From JBBDXS01 sp040902195 (GTDB lineage: Bacteria > Chloroflexota > Dehalococcoidia > DSTF01 > RBG-16-68-14): a DNA stretch of 64,000 nucleotides. The notes beneath the pieces are model-generated. The model did not search any database, was not told the DNA's origin, and worked only from the letters and a program-made list of their open reading frames with translations. A program made the position numbers and the translations under genes. Of this stretch, positions 42,869-50,847 are shown one piece after another (positions within the stretch are counted from its first letter, which is position 1; each line of letters begins with the position of its first letter). Location: assembly GCA_040902195.1 (NCBI GenBank), contig JBBDXS010000011.1, positions 62,001 through 126,000 on the forward strand, given 5' to 3'.

Positions 42869-43810
42869 ATGAGCGCACGCAAGAAGGTCACGATTGTTGG
42901 CGCCGGCATGACCGGCGGCGCGATGGCGCAGCGCCTGGTCGAGAAGGGCTACTGCGACGTCGTCCTGCAGGACGAGCCGGCCATCGTCGACACGATGCAC
43001 CACGGCAAGGCGCTCGATACGGCGCAGTCCGCCGCCTGGCTCGGCTTCGAAAGCCAGGTCATCCCCACCGACACGTGGGAAGCCACGGCCGGCTCGGAGG
43101 TCGTCATTCTGACAGCCGGCGCGCCGCGCAAGCCCGGTATGAGCCGCGAGGACCTCGTCGCCAGCAACGCCGCGATCATGCGCGACAAGGTCTCGCACGC
43201 CGCCAAGCACTCGCCGGACGCCGTGCTCATCGTGTTCGCGAACCCGATGGACGCGATGTGTCACGTCGCGATCGAGACGTCGAAGTTCCCGCGAGAGCGC
43301 GTGATCGGCCAGGGCGGCATGCTCGATAGTGCGCGCTACCGCACGTTCGTCTCGCGCGAGCTGGGCGTGTCGATCCGCGACGTGCACGGCTACGTGCTGG
43401 GCGGCCACACCGACACGACGATGGTACCGATCGTGAGCCGGACCGAAGCCGGCGGTATTCCGCTGACGTCGCTGCTCCCGCAGGACAAGATCGATGCGCT
43501 CGTCGAACGAACGATGAAGGGCGGCGCCGAGGTGCTCGGGCTGCTCAAGTCGGGCAGCGCGTACCAGGCGCCCGCCGCCGCGACGATCGCGATGACCGAA
43601 GCAATCCTGTTCGACCAGGGGCGTCTGATGCCCTGCGCGATCATGTTTCGGGGTGAGTACGGCATCGATGGCGTGTTCTGTGGCACCATGGTCAAGCTCG
43701 GCACGGGCGGCGTCCAACAGGTGTACGAAGTGCCCGTCTCGGACGACGAGCGATCGAAGATCACGGCCGCGGCCGATGCGACACGAGAGCTGATCAAGTT
43801 GCTGAAGTAG
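42869..43810 (+). CDS. mdh: Malate dehydrogenase
   Basis: A 313-residue LDH-like malate dehydrogenase, oxidising malate to oxaloacetate with NAD. The NAD fold starts VTIVGAGMTGGAMAQRL, substrate-binding Arg lies in TAGAPRKPGMSR, NPMDAM is in place of the usual NPVD, and the catalytic His is in GGHTDTTM (usually GxHGD, so Gly is replaced by Thr). ATG at 42869 has AGGAAGG upstream. It precedes fumarase genes, supporting the TCA assignment over lactate dehydrogenase. Confidence 0.92.
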   Translation: MSARKKVTIVGAGMTGGAMAQRLVEKGYCDVVLQDEPAIVDTMHHGKALDTAQSAAWLGFESQVIPTDTWEATAGSEVVILTAGAPRKPGMSREDLVASNAAIMRDKVSHAAKHSPDAVLIVFANPMDAMCHVAIETSKFPRERVIGQGGMLDSARYRTFVSRELGVSIRDVHGYVLGGHTDTTMVPIVSRTEAGGIPLTSLLPQDKIDALVERTMKGGAEVLGLLKSGSAYQAPAAATIAMTEAILFDQGRLMPCAIMFRGEYGIDGVFCGTMVKLGTGGVQQVYEVPVSDDERSKITAAADATRELIKLLK

Positions 43811-44027
43811 CGACCGGACTGTAGGTCGGGGTCTTAAGACCCCGACAGCGAGCACGTAGGCGCGTGTCCTTAGACCCGCGCAATGTAGGGACAGACCTTT
43901 AGAGCCTGCCCTCCAGCGTGGCGAAGGGTCTGTCCGGCACAAGTTGTAGGTCGGGGTCTTAAGACCCCGACAGCGAGCAAGTAGGCGCGTGTCTTTAGAC
44001 GCGCGCGATGTAGCAAGGTGGGGACAG
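43811..44027. repeat. Tandem element-C arrangement between mdh and fumarase alpha
   Basis: A 68-bp unit at 43821-43888 (GTAGGTCGGGGTCTTAAGAC start, GCAATGTAG end) is repeated with few changes at 43946-44013. GGGTCTTAAGACCC in both is a perfect palindrome. Between them lies another palindromic arm pair (GGGACAGACC / GGTCTGTCC). No gene. The structure could act as a processing or attenuation signal between the two TCA genes. Confidence 0.8.
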
Positions 44028-44897
44028 ATGGCCACCGACACGTCAACGAAGGTACGCGACATCCACGCCGGCGACATCACCGCGACCGTGGCGGAGCTCT
44101 GCCAGAGCGCGACGCACTTCCTCCCCGAGGACGTCGTCGCGGGGTTGGAGCGCGCCCGCGACAGCGAGCGGTCGGAGCTCGGTAAGCAGGTGCTGATCGA
44201 GATCCTCGATAACGCCGAGCTCTCGCGGAAGGAGATGATCCCGCTTTGCCAGGACACCGGCACGACGGTCGTCTTCGTCGAGCTGGGGCAGGATGTGCAC
44301 ATTGTCGGCGGCGCTCTGTACGATGCGATCAACGCGGGCGTCTCGAAGGGCTACACGGAGGGCTACCTGCGCGCCTCGATGGTGGCGCACCCGTTCTCGA
44401 GCCGCGTCAACACGAAAGACAACACGCCCGCCGTCACCCACGTCGATGTCGTGCCGGGCGACAAGCTCAAGATCAAAGTCCTCCCCAAGGGCGGCGGCTG
44501 CGAGAACATGAGCCGCTTCACGATCCTGCTGCCATCCGCGGGCAAGGAAGCCATCATCGAGTTCGTCCTGCGCACAATCGAGGAGTCGGGCGGCAACCCG
44601 TGCCCGCCACTCGTCGTCGGCGTCGGCATCGGCGGTACGTCCGAATACGCAATGTACCTCGCGAAGAGGGGCGTGACGCGCGGCATCGACACGCACAGCG
44701 ACGACCCGGAGACGGCAGAGTTCGAGCGGGACCTGCTCGAGAAGGTCAACGCGCTTGGCGTCGGGCCGCAGGCCGTCGGTGGCGTGAACACCGCGCTCGC
44801 CGTCCACATCGAGACGTACCCGACGCACATCACCGCGCTGCCCGTCGCGGTGAACCTCCAGTGCCACAGCGCGCGTCTCAAGGAAGCAGAGCTGTGA
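44028..44897 (+). CDS. Class I fumarate hydratase, alpha subunit
   Basis: A 289-residue protein matching the N-terminal half of iron-sulfur fumarases (TtdA/FumA N-term). The three cluster Cys are visible: CQDTGTTVVF, GGGCENMSRF and LQCHSARLKEA. ATG at 44028 starts MATDTSTKVRDIHAG, preceded by GGTGGGG. With the beta subunit at 45593 it would interconvert fumarate and malate using a [4Fe-4S] cluster, so it is oxygen-sensitive. The two subunit genes are normally adjacent; here a cupin gene and repeats lie between them. Confidence 0.9.
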   Translation: MATDTSTKVRDIHAGDITATVAELCQSATHFLPEDVVAGLERARDSERSELGKQVLIEILDNAELSRKEMIPLCQDTGTTVVFVELGQDVHIVGGALYDAINAGVSKGYTEGYLRASMVAHPFSSRVNTKDNTPAVTHVDVVPGDKLKIKVLPKGGGCENMSRFTILLPSAGKEAIIEFVLRTIEESGGNPCPPLVVGVGIGGTSEYAMYLAKRGVTRGIDTHSDDPETAEFERDLLEKVNALGVGPQAVGGVNTALAVHIETYPTHITALPVAVNLQCHSARLKEAEL

Positions 44898-45082
44898 CCG
44901 AGCCCGTAGGCGCGGGTCTTCTCGAAGAGTCGCCGCAGGAGACAGACCCGCCGACCAAGCCACCTCCTTCTGTCATCCTGAGCCGGTCCGCCTCAGGCGG
45001 ACAAGGCGGAGGACCTCAGTCACCGACGTGGCGGGGCGGCACTCCTGTTCCCGGTTCCGGGGTTCCAAGGTTCTAAGGTTCC
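44898..45082. repeat. Spacer with element A and GGTTCC octamers
   Basis: An element-C-like arm (44908-44950), then element A at 44972-45019 (GTCATCCTGAGCCGG ... AAGGCGGAGGACCTCAG with an inner CCGCCTCAGGCGG hairpin), then GGTTCC-type 7-8 base repeats at 45048-45080 running into the GTG start of the cupin gene. No clear ribosome site remains for that gene apart from AAGGTTCC. Confidence 0.75.
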
Positions 45083-45475
45083 GTGACTAAGCAAGTACGC
45101 ATCGTCCGGCCGCATGAACGCGACACGTCGACCGCGCAGACCGCGGGTATGGTGCGCGAGGCCGGCGTCGCCGCGTCGACGGTCGGCGCGGAGAAGATCT
45201 GGGTCGGCTACGTGACGATGGCGCCGGGGGCGGCCTCGGGCGTACACCACCACGGCCCGCTCGAGAGCAGCATCTACATCATCAGCGGCCGCGCGCGTTT
45301 CCGCTTCGGCGACGGCCTGTCGGAGGAGGCCGAGGCCGGCCCGGGCGACTTCATCTACGTGCCGCCGGAAGCCGTCCATCAGGAGATCAACCTGGACGCG
45401 AACGAGCCGGTCACGATGATCGTCGCGCGTGATGGCCAGGAGAACATCGTCGTGAACGTGGAGGGCCTTGAATAA
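45083..45475 (+). CDS. Cupin domain protein
   Basis: A 130-residue single-domain cupin starting with GTG at 45083. Metal-binding motif 1 is GVHHHGPLESSIYIISG (two His, Glu) and motif 2 is PGDFIYVPPEAVHQEIN (His). The fold suits a small metal-dependent isomerase, dioxygenase or sugar-binding protein. It sits between the two fumarase subunit genes on the same strand, framed by repeats, so it may have been inserted. Function unknown. Confidence 0.8.
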   Translation: MTKQVRIVRPHERDTSTAQTAGMVREAGVAASTVGAEKIWVGYVTMAPGAASGVHHHGPLESSIYIISGRARFRFGDGLSEEAEAGPGDFIYVPPEAVHQEINLDANEPVTMIVARDGQENIVVNVEGLE

Positions 45476-45478
45476 TGA

Positions 45479-45575
45479 GCCACAGATGAACACTGATTGT
45501 CACAGATTATGATTGGCAGGACCGTGACATCCGAGCAACCAAAAGAATCCGTGTTCATCAGTGTCAATCTGTGGC
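45479..45575. repeat. Inverted repeat around the cupin-fumarase junction
   Basis: Left arm GCCACAGATGAACACTGATT (45479-45498) continues with GTCACAGATT. The right arm, 45546-45575, has the complement of GCCACAGATTGACACTGATG and ends GTGGC. The arms share short ACAGAT/GAACAC/TGAT words with a few differences. A related half lies at 3430-3460 before the M1 gene. Confidence 0.7.
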
Positions 45576-45592
45576 CAATAAAGGAGTAGGCG

Positions 45593-46210
45593 ATGCCGGT
45601 AGAAGAACGAAACGGTGAAATTCGCATTAGCGCACCGCTGACGGACGACGACATCGCGAAGCTGCGCATCGGGCAGCACGTGCGCTTCTACGGCACGATT
45701 TACACCGCCCGTGACGCCGCGCATCGGCGTATGATCGCCGCGGTCGAGAAGGGCGAGCCGCTGCCCGTCGATCTCACAGGACAGATCATCTACTACGTCG
45801 GCCCGTCGCCGGCCCGCCCGGGCCGCGTGATCGGCTCCGCCGGCCCAACGACATCGATGCGCATGGACCCCTTTACGCCGAAGCTGCTCGACCTGGGGCT
45901 GAAGATGGCGATCGGCAAGGGCGGTCGCGGGCCCGTCGTGCAGAAGGCGCTCCAGCAGCACAAGGCGGCCTACTGCCTGGCCGTCGGCGGCGCGGGAGCG
46001 CTGCTCTCGAAAACGGTCCGCAGCGTCGAGGTCATCGCCTACGAGGAGCTCGGCACGGAATCGATGAAGCGCCTCCAGGTCGATGGCTTCCCGGCTATCG
46101 TCGCCTGCGACATGCACGGCGGCGACCTGCTGCTCCAGGGCAAGGAGTCGTGGCGGCAGCAGGACAAGCTGGGCTCCTACCAGTCCGTCGCTCCCCTCGC
46201 CGAAATCTAG
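45593..46210 (+). CDS. Class I fumarate hydratase, beta subunit
   Basis: A 205-residue protein matching the C-terminal half of class I fumarases (TtdB-like): APLTDDDIAKLRIGQHVRFYGTIYTARDAAHRRM, GPTTSMRMDPFTPKLLDLGLKMAIGKGGRG and VGGAGALLSKTV. Residues of the substrate pocket (RDAAH; GPTTSMRMD) are retained. ATG at 45593 has AAAGGAG upstream. Its alpha partner is at 44028. Together they provide fumarase activity between icd/mdh in this TCA region. Confidence 0.9.
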   Translation: MPVEERNGEIRISAPLTDDDIAKLRIGQHVRFYGTIYTARDAAHRRMIAAVEKGEPLPVDLTGQIIYYVGPSPARPGRVIGSAGPTTSMRMDPFTPKLLDLGLKMAIGKGGRGPVVQKALQQHKAAYCLAVGGAGALLSKTVRSVEVIAYEELGTESMKRLQVDGFPAIVACDMHGGDLLLQGKESWRQQDKLGSYQSVAPLAEI

Positions 46211-46415
46211 CCCTCGATGCCTGTCATTCTGAGCCGGTCCGCCTTATGGCGGACAAGGCGAAGAATCTTAGGTTCCTCCTGGCGCAGCGTTGCCATTACG
46301 GGGGCGACCAACCGCCTTCCGTAGCTGCAGGCCGGCGCCTGTCCGCCTATGGCGGAGGCCTCCGCGTTCCTTCGTCGCTCCAAGAAAAAACTCTCCAAAT
46401 TTCTTCCATAACCCC
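46211..46415. repeat. Spacer with element A
   Basis: Element A at 46223-46272 (GTCATTCTGAGCCGG ... AAGGCGAAGAATCTTAGG with an inner CCGCC...GGCGG hairpin), then low-complexity and A-rich sequence (46378-46398) before the promoter at 46416. No gene is convincing. Confidence 0.65.
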
Positions 46416-46464
46416 TTGACAGGCCCAGCATATGTGTTCTATAGTACGGGTGTTCGCTGGAACA
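46416..46464 (+). promoter_or_regulatory. Strong promoter with GTTC/GAAC inverted repeat
   Basis: TTGACA (46416-46421) and TATAGT (46440-46445) are separated by 18 bases, the same spacing as the lexA promoter. TGTTCGCTGGAACA (46451-46464) is a 14-base inverted repeat just after the -10 box, where lexA has its operator. Its arms are GTTC-N4-GAAC and not GAAC-N4-GTTC, so LexA binding is uncertain. It reads into the gene at 46548. Confidence 0.65.
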
Positions 46465-46547
46465 TACATTCGGAGACTCGACTGAGGAGGCCTCCGAACG
46501 GGGAGCCCGGGCGCTGGGCGCCTGACCACGGAAGGGACAGGACCGAC

Positions 46548-46643
46548 ATGACGTTCGCAGTTGCGCTTGTGCTGGTGCTGGTCTGCTCGAGCGTGTACCT
46601 CGTACACCAGTGGTACACCGACGGCCTCCGCGAGCCGCAGTAA
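46548..46643 (+). CDS. 31-residue single-helix membrane peptide
   Basis: The sequence starts MTFAVALVLVLVCSSVYLVHQ and ends YTDGLREPQ: one membrane helix of about 18 residues with a short polar C terminus. GGAAGGGACAGG lies upstream of the ATG. A near-consensus promoter stands about 100 bases upstream and a leader with the perfect palindrome GGAGGCCTCC (46487-46496) lies between. The dedicated promoter supports a real gene. Small single-helix peptides of this type include SOS-induced toxins and division inhibitors (TisB, SidA); assigning such a role here is inference. Confidence 0.6.
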   Translation: MTFAVALVLVLVCSSVYLVHQWYTDGLREPQ

Positions 46644-46944
46644 CCCACTCAAGACATCTACCTCCTCCCTACACGCTTAACGCCGTCCCGGACGTGCCAT
46701 CCTTCGTCCGAGGCGGCGTTGGCGTATGTCTGTAAAACCGAGAACCAAGAACCGAGAACCCCGAACCGACGACGCTTCGGAGCATGGAGCGGCCGAACGC
46801 TTGAACAATTGAACCCGGGCCGCACATCCCCAAGGTTCGATGGTTCTGAGGTTCCGTGGTTTCGCCGGTTCTGGGTTCCTGGTTTCTTGGTTCTGCCGGG
46901 AGGGGCGCGGGGAGGGGTTACAGGGGAGGGGTTACAATTGCATC
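46644..46944. repeat. Heptamer and octamer repeat spacer
   Basis: GAACCAA/GAACCGA heptamers run at 46736-46770 and GGTTCCGT/GGTTCTGA octamer-like units at 46836-46900 on the complementary pattern. A double GGGGAGGGGTTACA follows at 46915-46936. A symmetric sequence GGCGTT/AACGCC around 46680-46720 could terminate the small peptide transcript. No gene. Confidence 0.75.
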
Positions 46945-48042
46945 ATGCGCATTCTCGCAGTCGATGTTGGCACAGGCACGCAAGACATCCTGCTCTTCGA
47001 TTCGTCGGGGCCGGTCGAGAACTCCGTCAAGCTCGTGATGCCCAGCGCGACGTCGATTGCCGCCGGGCGCATCCGCCGCGCGACGGAGCAGCGACGGGCC
47101 GTCCTGCTTACGGGCGTGATCCAGGGCGGCGGGCCCTGCCACTGGGCGCTCGAGGACCACCTGCGCGCGGGACACGCCGCGTACGCCACGCCCGCGGCCG
47201 CCCGCACGTTTGATGACGACCTCTCGCGCGTCGAGGCGATGGGTGTCCGCGTCGTCAGCGAGGACGAAGCGTCGCGGCTGATGGATGTGGAGCGCATCGA
47301 GCTGCGCGACCTCGACCTCGCCGCGGTCCGGACGGCGCTCGCGGCGTTCGACGTCTCGGGTGTGTTCGACGGGCTGGCGCTGGGCTGCCTGGACCACGGC
47401 GATTCGCCGCCGGACTATTCGGACCGCCTCTTCCGCTTCGATCACCTGCGCCGTGTCGTCGAGCGCGAGAACGACCTGCTCGCGTTCGCCTACCTGCCGC
47501 CGGAGCTGCCCGAGTACCTCACGCGCGCGCGCACGTTGATGTCGGGCGCGGCGAACGAAGCCCCCGCGGCGGTCTTCCTCGACACCGGCGCGGCCGCCGC
47601 GCTGGGTGCCCTCCAGGACGAACGCGTTGCGGCCGCTGACGAGCAGCTCGTGCTGAATCTGGGGAACATGCACGCGCTCGCGTTCCACCTCCGCGGCACG
47701 CACATCGTCAGCCTCTACGAGCACCACACCGGCGAGATGTCCACCGGGCAGATCGAGGACTTTACGGAGCGTCTGATCGCGCGCACGCTCGCGCACGAGG
47801 AGGTCTTCGGCTCGAAGGGGCACGGCGTCTTCTACGCGGACGGCGCGTCATCGAATGGAGCGAAACCGCTCGTCGCCGTCACCGGGCCGCAGCGCGGCCG
47901 GCTGCGCGGCAGCCGCCTCGATCCCTACTTCGCGACTCCGCACGGCGACATGATGATCTCCGGCTGCTTCGGTCTCGTGCGCGCGTTCGCGGCGCGCCAT
48001 CCGCACCACGCCGCCGAAATCGAGCGCACGCTGGCGGGCTAG
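46945..48042 (+). CDS. DUF1786 family protein (ASKHA-like fold)
   Basis: A 365-residue protein beginning MRILAVDVGTGTQDILLFD, a phosphate-1-type motif of actin/sugar-kinase ATPases, matching the DUF1786 family (often annotated as a putative pyruvate-formate-lyase activating enzyme, without a radical-SAM CxxxCxxC motif here). The other landmark segments are LTGVIQGGGPCHWALEDHLRAGHA, FLDTGAAAALGAL, LNLGNMHALAFHL and the C-terminal YFATPHGDMMISGCFGLVRA. ATG at 46945 is chosen. Function is unknown, probably nucleotide-dependent. Confidence 0.75.
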   Translation: MRILAVDVGTGTQDILLFDSSGPVENSVKLVMPSATSIAAGRIRRATEQRRAVLLTGVIQGGGPCHWALEDHLRAGHAAYATPAAARTFDDDLSRVEAMGVRVVSEDEASRLMDVERIELRDLDLAAVRTALAAFDVSGVFDGLALGCLDHGDSPPDYSDRLFRFDHLRRVVERENDLLAFAYLPPELPEYLTRARTLMSGAANEAPAAVFLDTGAAAALGALQDERVAAADEQLVLNLGNMHALAFHLRGTHIVSLYEHHTGEMSTGQIEDFTERLIARTLAHEEVFGSKGHGVFYADGASSNGAKPLVAVTGPQRGRLRGSRLDPYFATPHGDMMISGCFGLVRAFAARHPHHAAEIERTLAG

Positions 48043-48294
48043 CCGTGCCGGCGCTCGCGTCCCGGGGGCTGGCCGTGGCGTGGCGGCGCAACGTCAGGCC
48101 GCTTTGCTCCTGCGAAAACGAGTCGAGGTGCCACCGGGCGCTGCTCAAGAAACTAATCGAAACTCGCTAGCGCGCACGAATCACCATCGACGCCGTAGGT
48201 CGGGGTCTTCAGACCCCGACGGCCATCGACTCGAGCCAACTACGAGGCCGCCCTTCCGGACGACCTCGAACCTCGAACTCCGAGCTTCGAGAAG
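48043..48294. repeat. Spacer with element C and CCTCGAA heptamers
   Basis: The element-C palindrome GGTCGGGGTCTTCAGACCCC is at 48196-48220. Heptamers CCTCGAA / CCTCGAA / CTCCGAG / CTTCGAG lie at 48262-48292. The latter unit is the same one found inside the thiS-thiO fusion at 59571-59604. No gene. Confidence 0.75.
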
Positions 48295-48828
48295 CTACAC
48301 GCCGCGCAGGAGCTTGCGGACGAACGGCGGCATCAGCGCGACCATGATCTCCGGCGGCTCCGAGATGTCGTTGATCTCAATGCCCTGCGGGATGTAGCGC
48401 CACGTGCGGAAGCCGTACACATCGATCTTGAGCTTCTTGCAAATCTTCTTCGCCAGGCCGCCGTACCCGACGGGCACGTACAGATAGAACGCCGCGTCCG
48501 GCAGCTTCGCGAACTTCGCCCAGGCGTGCTTCGCGCGCTCCTCCGTCACCGTCTCCTGCAGCTCGACCTGGGCCAGCATCTTCAGGATGTTGCCCGGCGT
48601 ATCGACGCAAACGATGTCGGGGACGAGCTCGTTGCCGTCCGGGTCCTGGACGGGCATCGTCTTCTCGGGCACGTTCACGAACGCGCGCAGCGAGGGAAGG
48701 TCGGGCGTCGGGAACTCGAAACGCGCCTGGGCCACGTCCTGCACAACGCGCTCGCGCAGCTCTTCCCGGTTCTTCGGGATCGGCTGCAGCATCTTGTCGA
48801 CGTCCGTCCAGCGCGTATCGATGGTCAT
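48295..48828 (-). CDS. Hypothetical protein, possible PD-(D/E)XK nuclease-like fold
   Basis: A 177-residue soluble protein. The core PDIVCVDTPGNILKMLAQVELQETVTEERAKHAWAKFAKL has an Asp before a beta hairpin and an E-x-Q in the next strand. Then comes a helix and the strand AAFYLYVPVGYGGLAKKICKKLKI, an order reminiscent of PD-(D/E)XK restriction-like folds with E-x-Q replacing E-x-K. No DNA-binding domain is visible. The gene stands alone, in a spacer-rich area. The assignment is by pattern only. Confidence 0.5.
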   Translation of the reverse strand: MTIDTRWTDVDKMLQPIPKNREELRERVVQDVAQARFEFPTPDLPSLRAFVNVPEKTMPVQDPDGNELVPDIVCVDTPGNILKMLAQVELQETVTEERAKHAWAKFAKLPDAAFYLYVPVGYGGLAKKICKKLKIDVYGFRTWRYIPQGIEINDISEPPEIMVALMPPFVRKLLRGV

Positions 48829-49116
48829 GGCCTACCTCCGGCGGGCGCGTGAGTACGTGAAGTCCGGCACAATCATACTAAGAACGACGAGCAGGGAACA
48901 AGGAACAGGGAACAGCGAAGGTCATTCTGAGCCTCGCGGGCTGGGGGGGTCGGCGACGAGCCACAGACTTACCCGAGGCGGGGTGGGCGAAGAACCTCGT
49001 CCCATGCGTCTAGCTCCTCTGGTTCAAAACATCGCGTCACGCGGTAGGAGATCCTTCGCGTCGCTCAGGATGACAGGCTTCCAGTACAATAGCGCCCGAG
49101 CATACGAGGAGGTCAC
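48829..49116. repeat. Divergent spacer with heptamers and two element-A copies
   Basis: GGAACAG/GGAACAA heptamers lie at 48890-48919. A long element-A copy is at 48921-48999, its arms GTCATTCTGAGC and GGCGAAGAACCTCG holding a private insert of about 50 bases. A reversed element-A half lies at 49045-49076 (GATCCTTCGCGTCGCTCAGG). The enoyl-CoA hydratase ribosome site GAGGAGG is at 49105-49111. Confidence 0.75.
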
Positions 49117-49929
49117 ATGGACTACGAGCAGATCATCTACGACGTGTCGGACGGCGTGGCCACGATTACCCTCAACCGCCCCGAACGGATGAACGCGTTC
49201 ACGAACACGATGATCGCAGAATGGGCCCGGGCGATCGAGGGCGCCCGCCTCGACCGCGAAGTGCGCGCCGTCATCGTAACTGGCGCCGGGCGCGGCTTCT
49301 GCGCAGGCGCGGACCTGCGCGCCGATTCCGGCGTGCCAGAGGCGGCGCGCACGGAGGGGACCGTCTCCTCGGCGAGCCGGCGCAACTGGCTGCGCGACGG
49401 CGTCCACAACGTCCCGCGCCAGGTCGCGCTGCTGGACAAGCCGTACATCGCGGCGCTCAACGGCGCGGCTGTCGGCGCGGGGATGGACATGGCCAGCATG
49501 GCAGACATCCGTATCGCCACGGAGGAAGCGCGTTTCGCGATGACGTACGTCAAGGTCGGCCTCGTCCCCGGCGATGGCGGGTGCTACTACCTGCCGCGCA
49601 TCGTCGGCCTCGCGAAGGCGCTCGAGCTGATCTGGACAGGTGACTTCATCGACGCGCAGGAAGCGCTGCGCATCGGCTACGTCTCGAAAGTCGTGCCGGC
49701 GTCCGAGTTGATGACCACGGCTCGAGAGCTCGCGCTACGCATCGCGCGGGGACCAGCCGTAGCGGTCCAGCTCGCGAAACGCCTCGTTTACCGCGGGCTG
49801 ACGACCGACGTCAACGAAGCGCTCGAGGCGGCCGGCCAGGCGATGGCCATCGTGCAGTCAACCGAGGATGCGAAGGAAGGCCCGCGTGCGTTCACGGAGA
49901 AGCGCGCGCCGCAGTTTACGGGTCAGTAG
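49117..49929 (+). CDS. Enoyl-CoA hydratase/isomerase family protein
   Basis: A 270-residue crotonase-fold enzyme. The CoA-binding NRPERMNAF segment, oxyanion-hole residues in GRGFCAGADLRADSG and GAAVGAGMDMASMADIRIATEEARF, and the catalytic-Glu region VGLVPGDGGCYYLPRIVG are visible; the position where classic hydratases have the second Glu reads Gly-Asp-Gly. It may act as a hydratase, isomerase or thioesterase-type crotonase. ATG at 49117 has GAGGAGG six bases upstream. No fatty-acid partner is adjacent; the next genes are for glycan synthesis. Confidence 0.88.
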   Translation: MDYEQIIYDVSDGVATITLNRPERMNAFTNTMIAEWARAIEGARLDREVRAVIVTGAGRGFCAGADLRADSGVPEAARTEGTVSSASRRNWLRDGVHNVPRQVALLDKPYIAALNGAAVGAGMDMASMADIRIATEEARFAMTYVKVGLVPGDGGCYYLPRIVGLAKALELIWTGDFIDAQEALRIGYVSKVVPASELMTTARELALRIARGPAVAVQLAKRLVYRGLTTDVNEALEAAGQAMAIVQSTEDAKEGPRAFTEKRAPQFTGQ

Positions 49930-49963
49930 GAGCGGGGCCTCGTCTGTTGCAGCCCTTCGCGTC

Positions 49964-49969
49964 TATAAT
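49964..49969 (+). promoter_or_regulatory. Candidate -10 box (TATAAT)
   Basis: A perfect TATAAT lies 44 bases before the ATG of the glycosyltransferase gene at 50013. The stretch 17 bases upstream has no good -35 hexamer, so support is moderate. It could start transcription of the glycan block 50013-53825. Confidence 0.35.
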
Positions 49970-50012
49970 CAAGTCCCGGAGGCATATTCGAAGATCGTGT
50001 CGGCCAGGAGCG

Positions 50013-50816
50013 ATGACTGAACCTGAGCTTTCCGTACTGATTCCCGTTCTCAATTGGGAGGACACGCTCCAGGAGACGGTGCGCCGCCTGCGGGAGGATG
50101 TCGCCGGCCACGATATGGAGGTCTTGCTCATCTTCGATGTGACCAGGCCGGAGCTACGAGGGGAGATCGACCGCGGGGCCGGCGAGCTGGCCGAACGGTA
50201 CGAAACGCGCGCGCTGTTCCGCACGAACGAGCGCGGCTTCGGCTCGGCCCTCCGTTACGGCGCGTCGAACGCGACGGGGCGGGCTGTCATGCCCGTCATG
50301 GCCGACCTCTCCGATGAGCTCTCGGCGATTCCGAAGATGCTCGCACGTATCGAAGCCGGCGCGGACGTTGTCGTGGGCGCCCGGTACGTCCCGGGTGGCA
50401 AGACCGTCGGAAGCACGCCCAAGCAGCGCACGTCGCGGGTCTATACGTGGCTGATGGCGCTGCTGACCAACGTCAAGGTCGGAGACGTCTCGAATAGCTT
50501 TAAGATGTACCGCCGAGAGGTCTGGAGCGCTGTCGAACCTGTCGCTGATTCGTTCGACCTGTCGGTCGAGCTAGTCGTAAAGGCTGCGGAACTGGGCTAC
50601 CGGATCGAGTACGTGCCGGTGACGTGGGAGAACCGCCTGGTCGGCAAGTCGACGTTCCGCGTCATGCGCGAGCTGCGCAACTATGGGCGCTGGCTGGCCT
50701 ATGCGATGGTACGCATGCCCTCGCGATGGCTCATCGTGGCGGGGCTGGGGCTGCCGCTGGTCTTGCGGGCGCGCTATCGAAGGCCACTGCAACGGTCGGC
50801 GGCTGTTGGCAGTTGA
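50013..50816 (+). CDS. Glycosyltransferase family 2
   Basis: A 267-residue GT2 enzyme; ATG at 50013 with AGGAGCG directly upstream. Motifs: LSVLIPVLNWEDTLQETV, then a FDVTRPELR strand in place of the usual VVDDGS, FRTNERGFGSALRYGASNA, VMADLSDELSAIPKML (acidic metal-binding site, DLSDE), VVGARYVPGGK, and KVGDVSNSFKMYRREV. This is the group of DPM/DPG-type enzymes without the membrane tail; one short hydrophobic stretch (WLIVAGLGLPLVLRA) ends the protein. It starts a same-strand run with a nucleotide-sugar dehydrogenase, epimerase and methyltransferase. Confidence 0.86.
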   Translation: MTEPELSVLIPVLNWEDTLQETVRRLREDVAGHDMEVLLIFDVTRPELRGEIDRGAGELAERYETRALFRTNERGFGSALRYGASNATGRAVMPVMADLSDELSAIPKMLARIEAGADVVVGARYVPGGKTVGSTPKQRTSRVYTWLMALLTNVKVGDVSNSFKMYRREVWSAVEPVADSFDLSVELVVKAAELGYRIEYVPVTWENRLVGKSTFRVMRELRNYGRWLAYAMVRMPSRWLIVAGLGLPLVLRARYRRPLQRSAAVGS

Positions 50817-50847
50817 ATAACGTAGGCCTTAGCCGGAGGCAGACACG

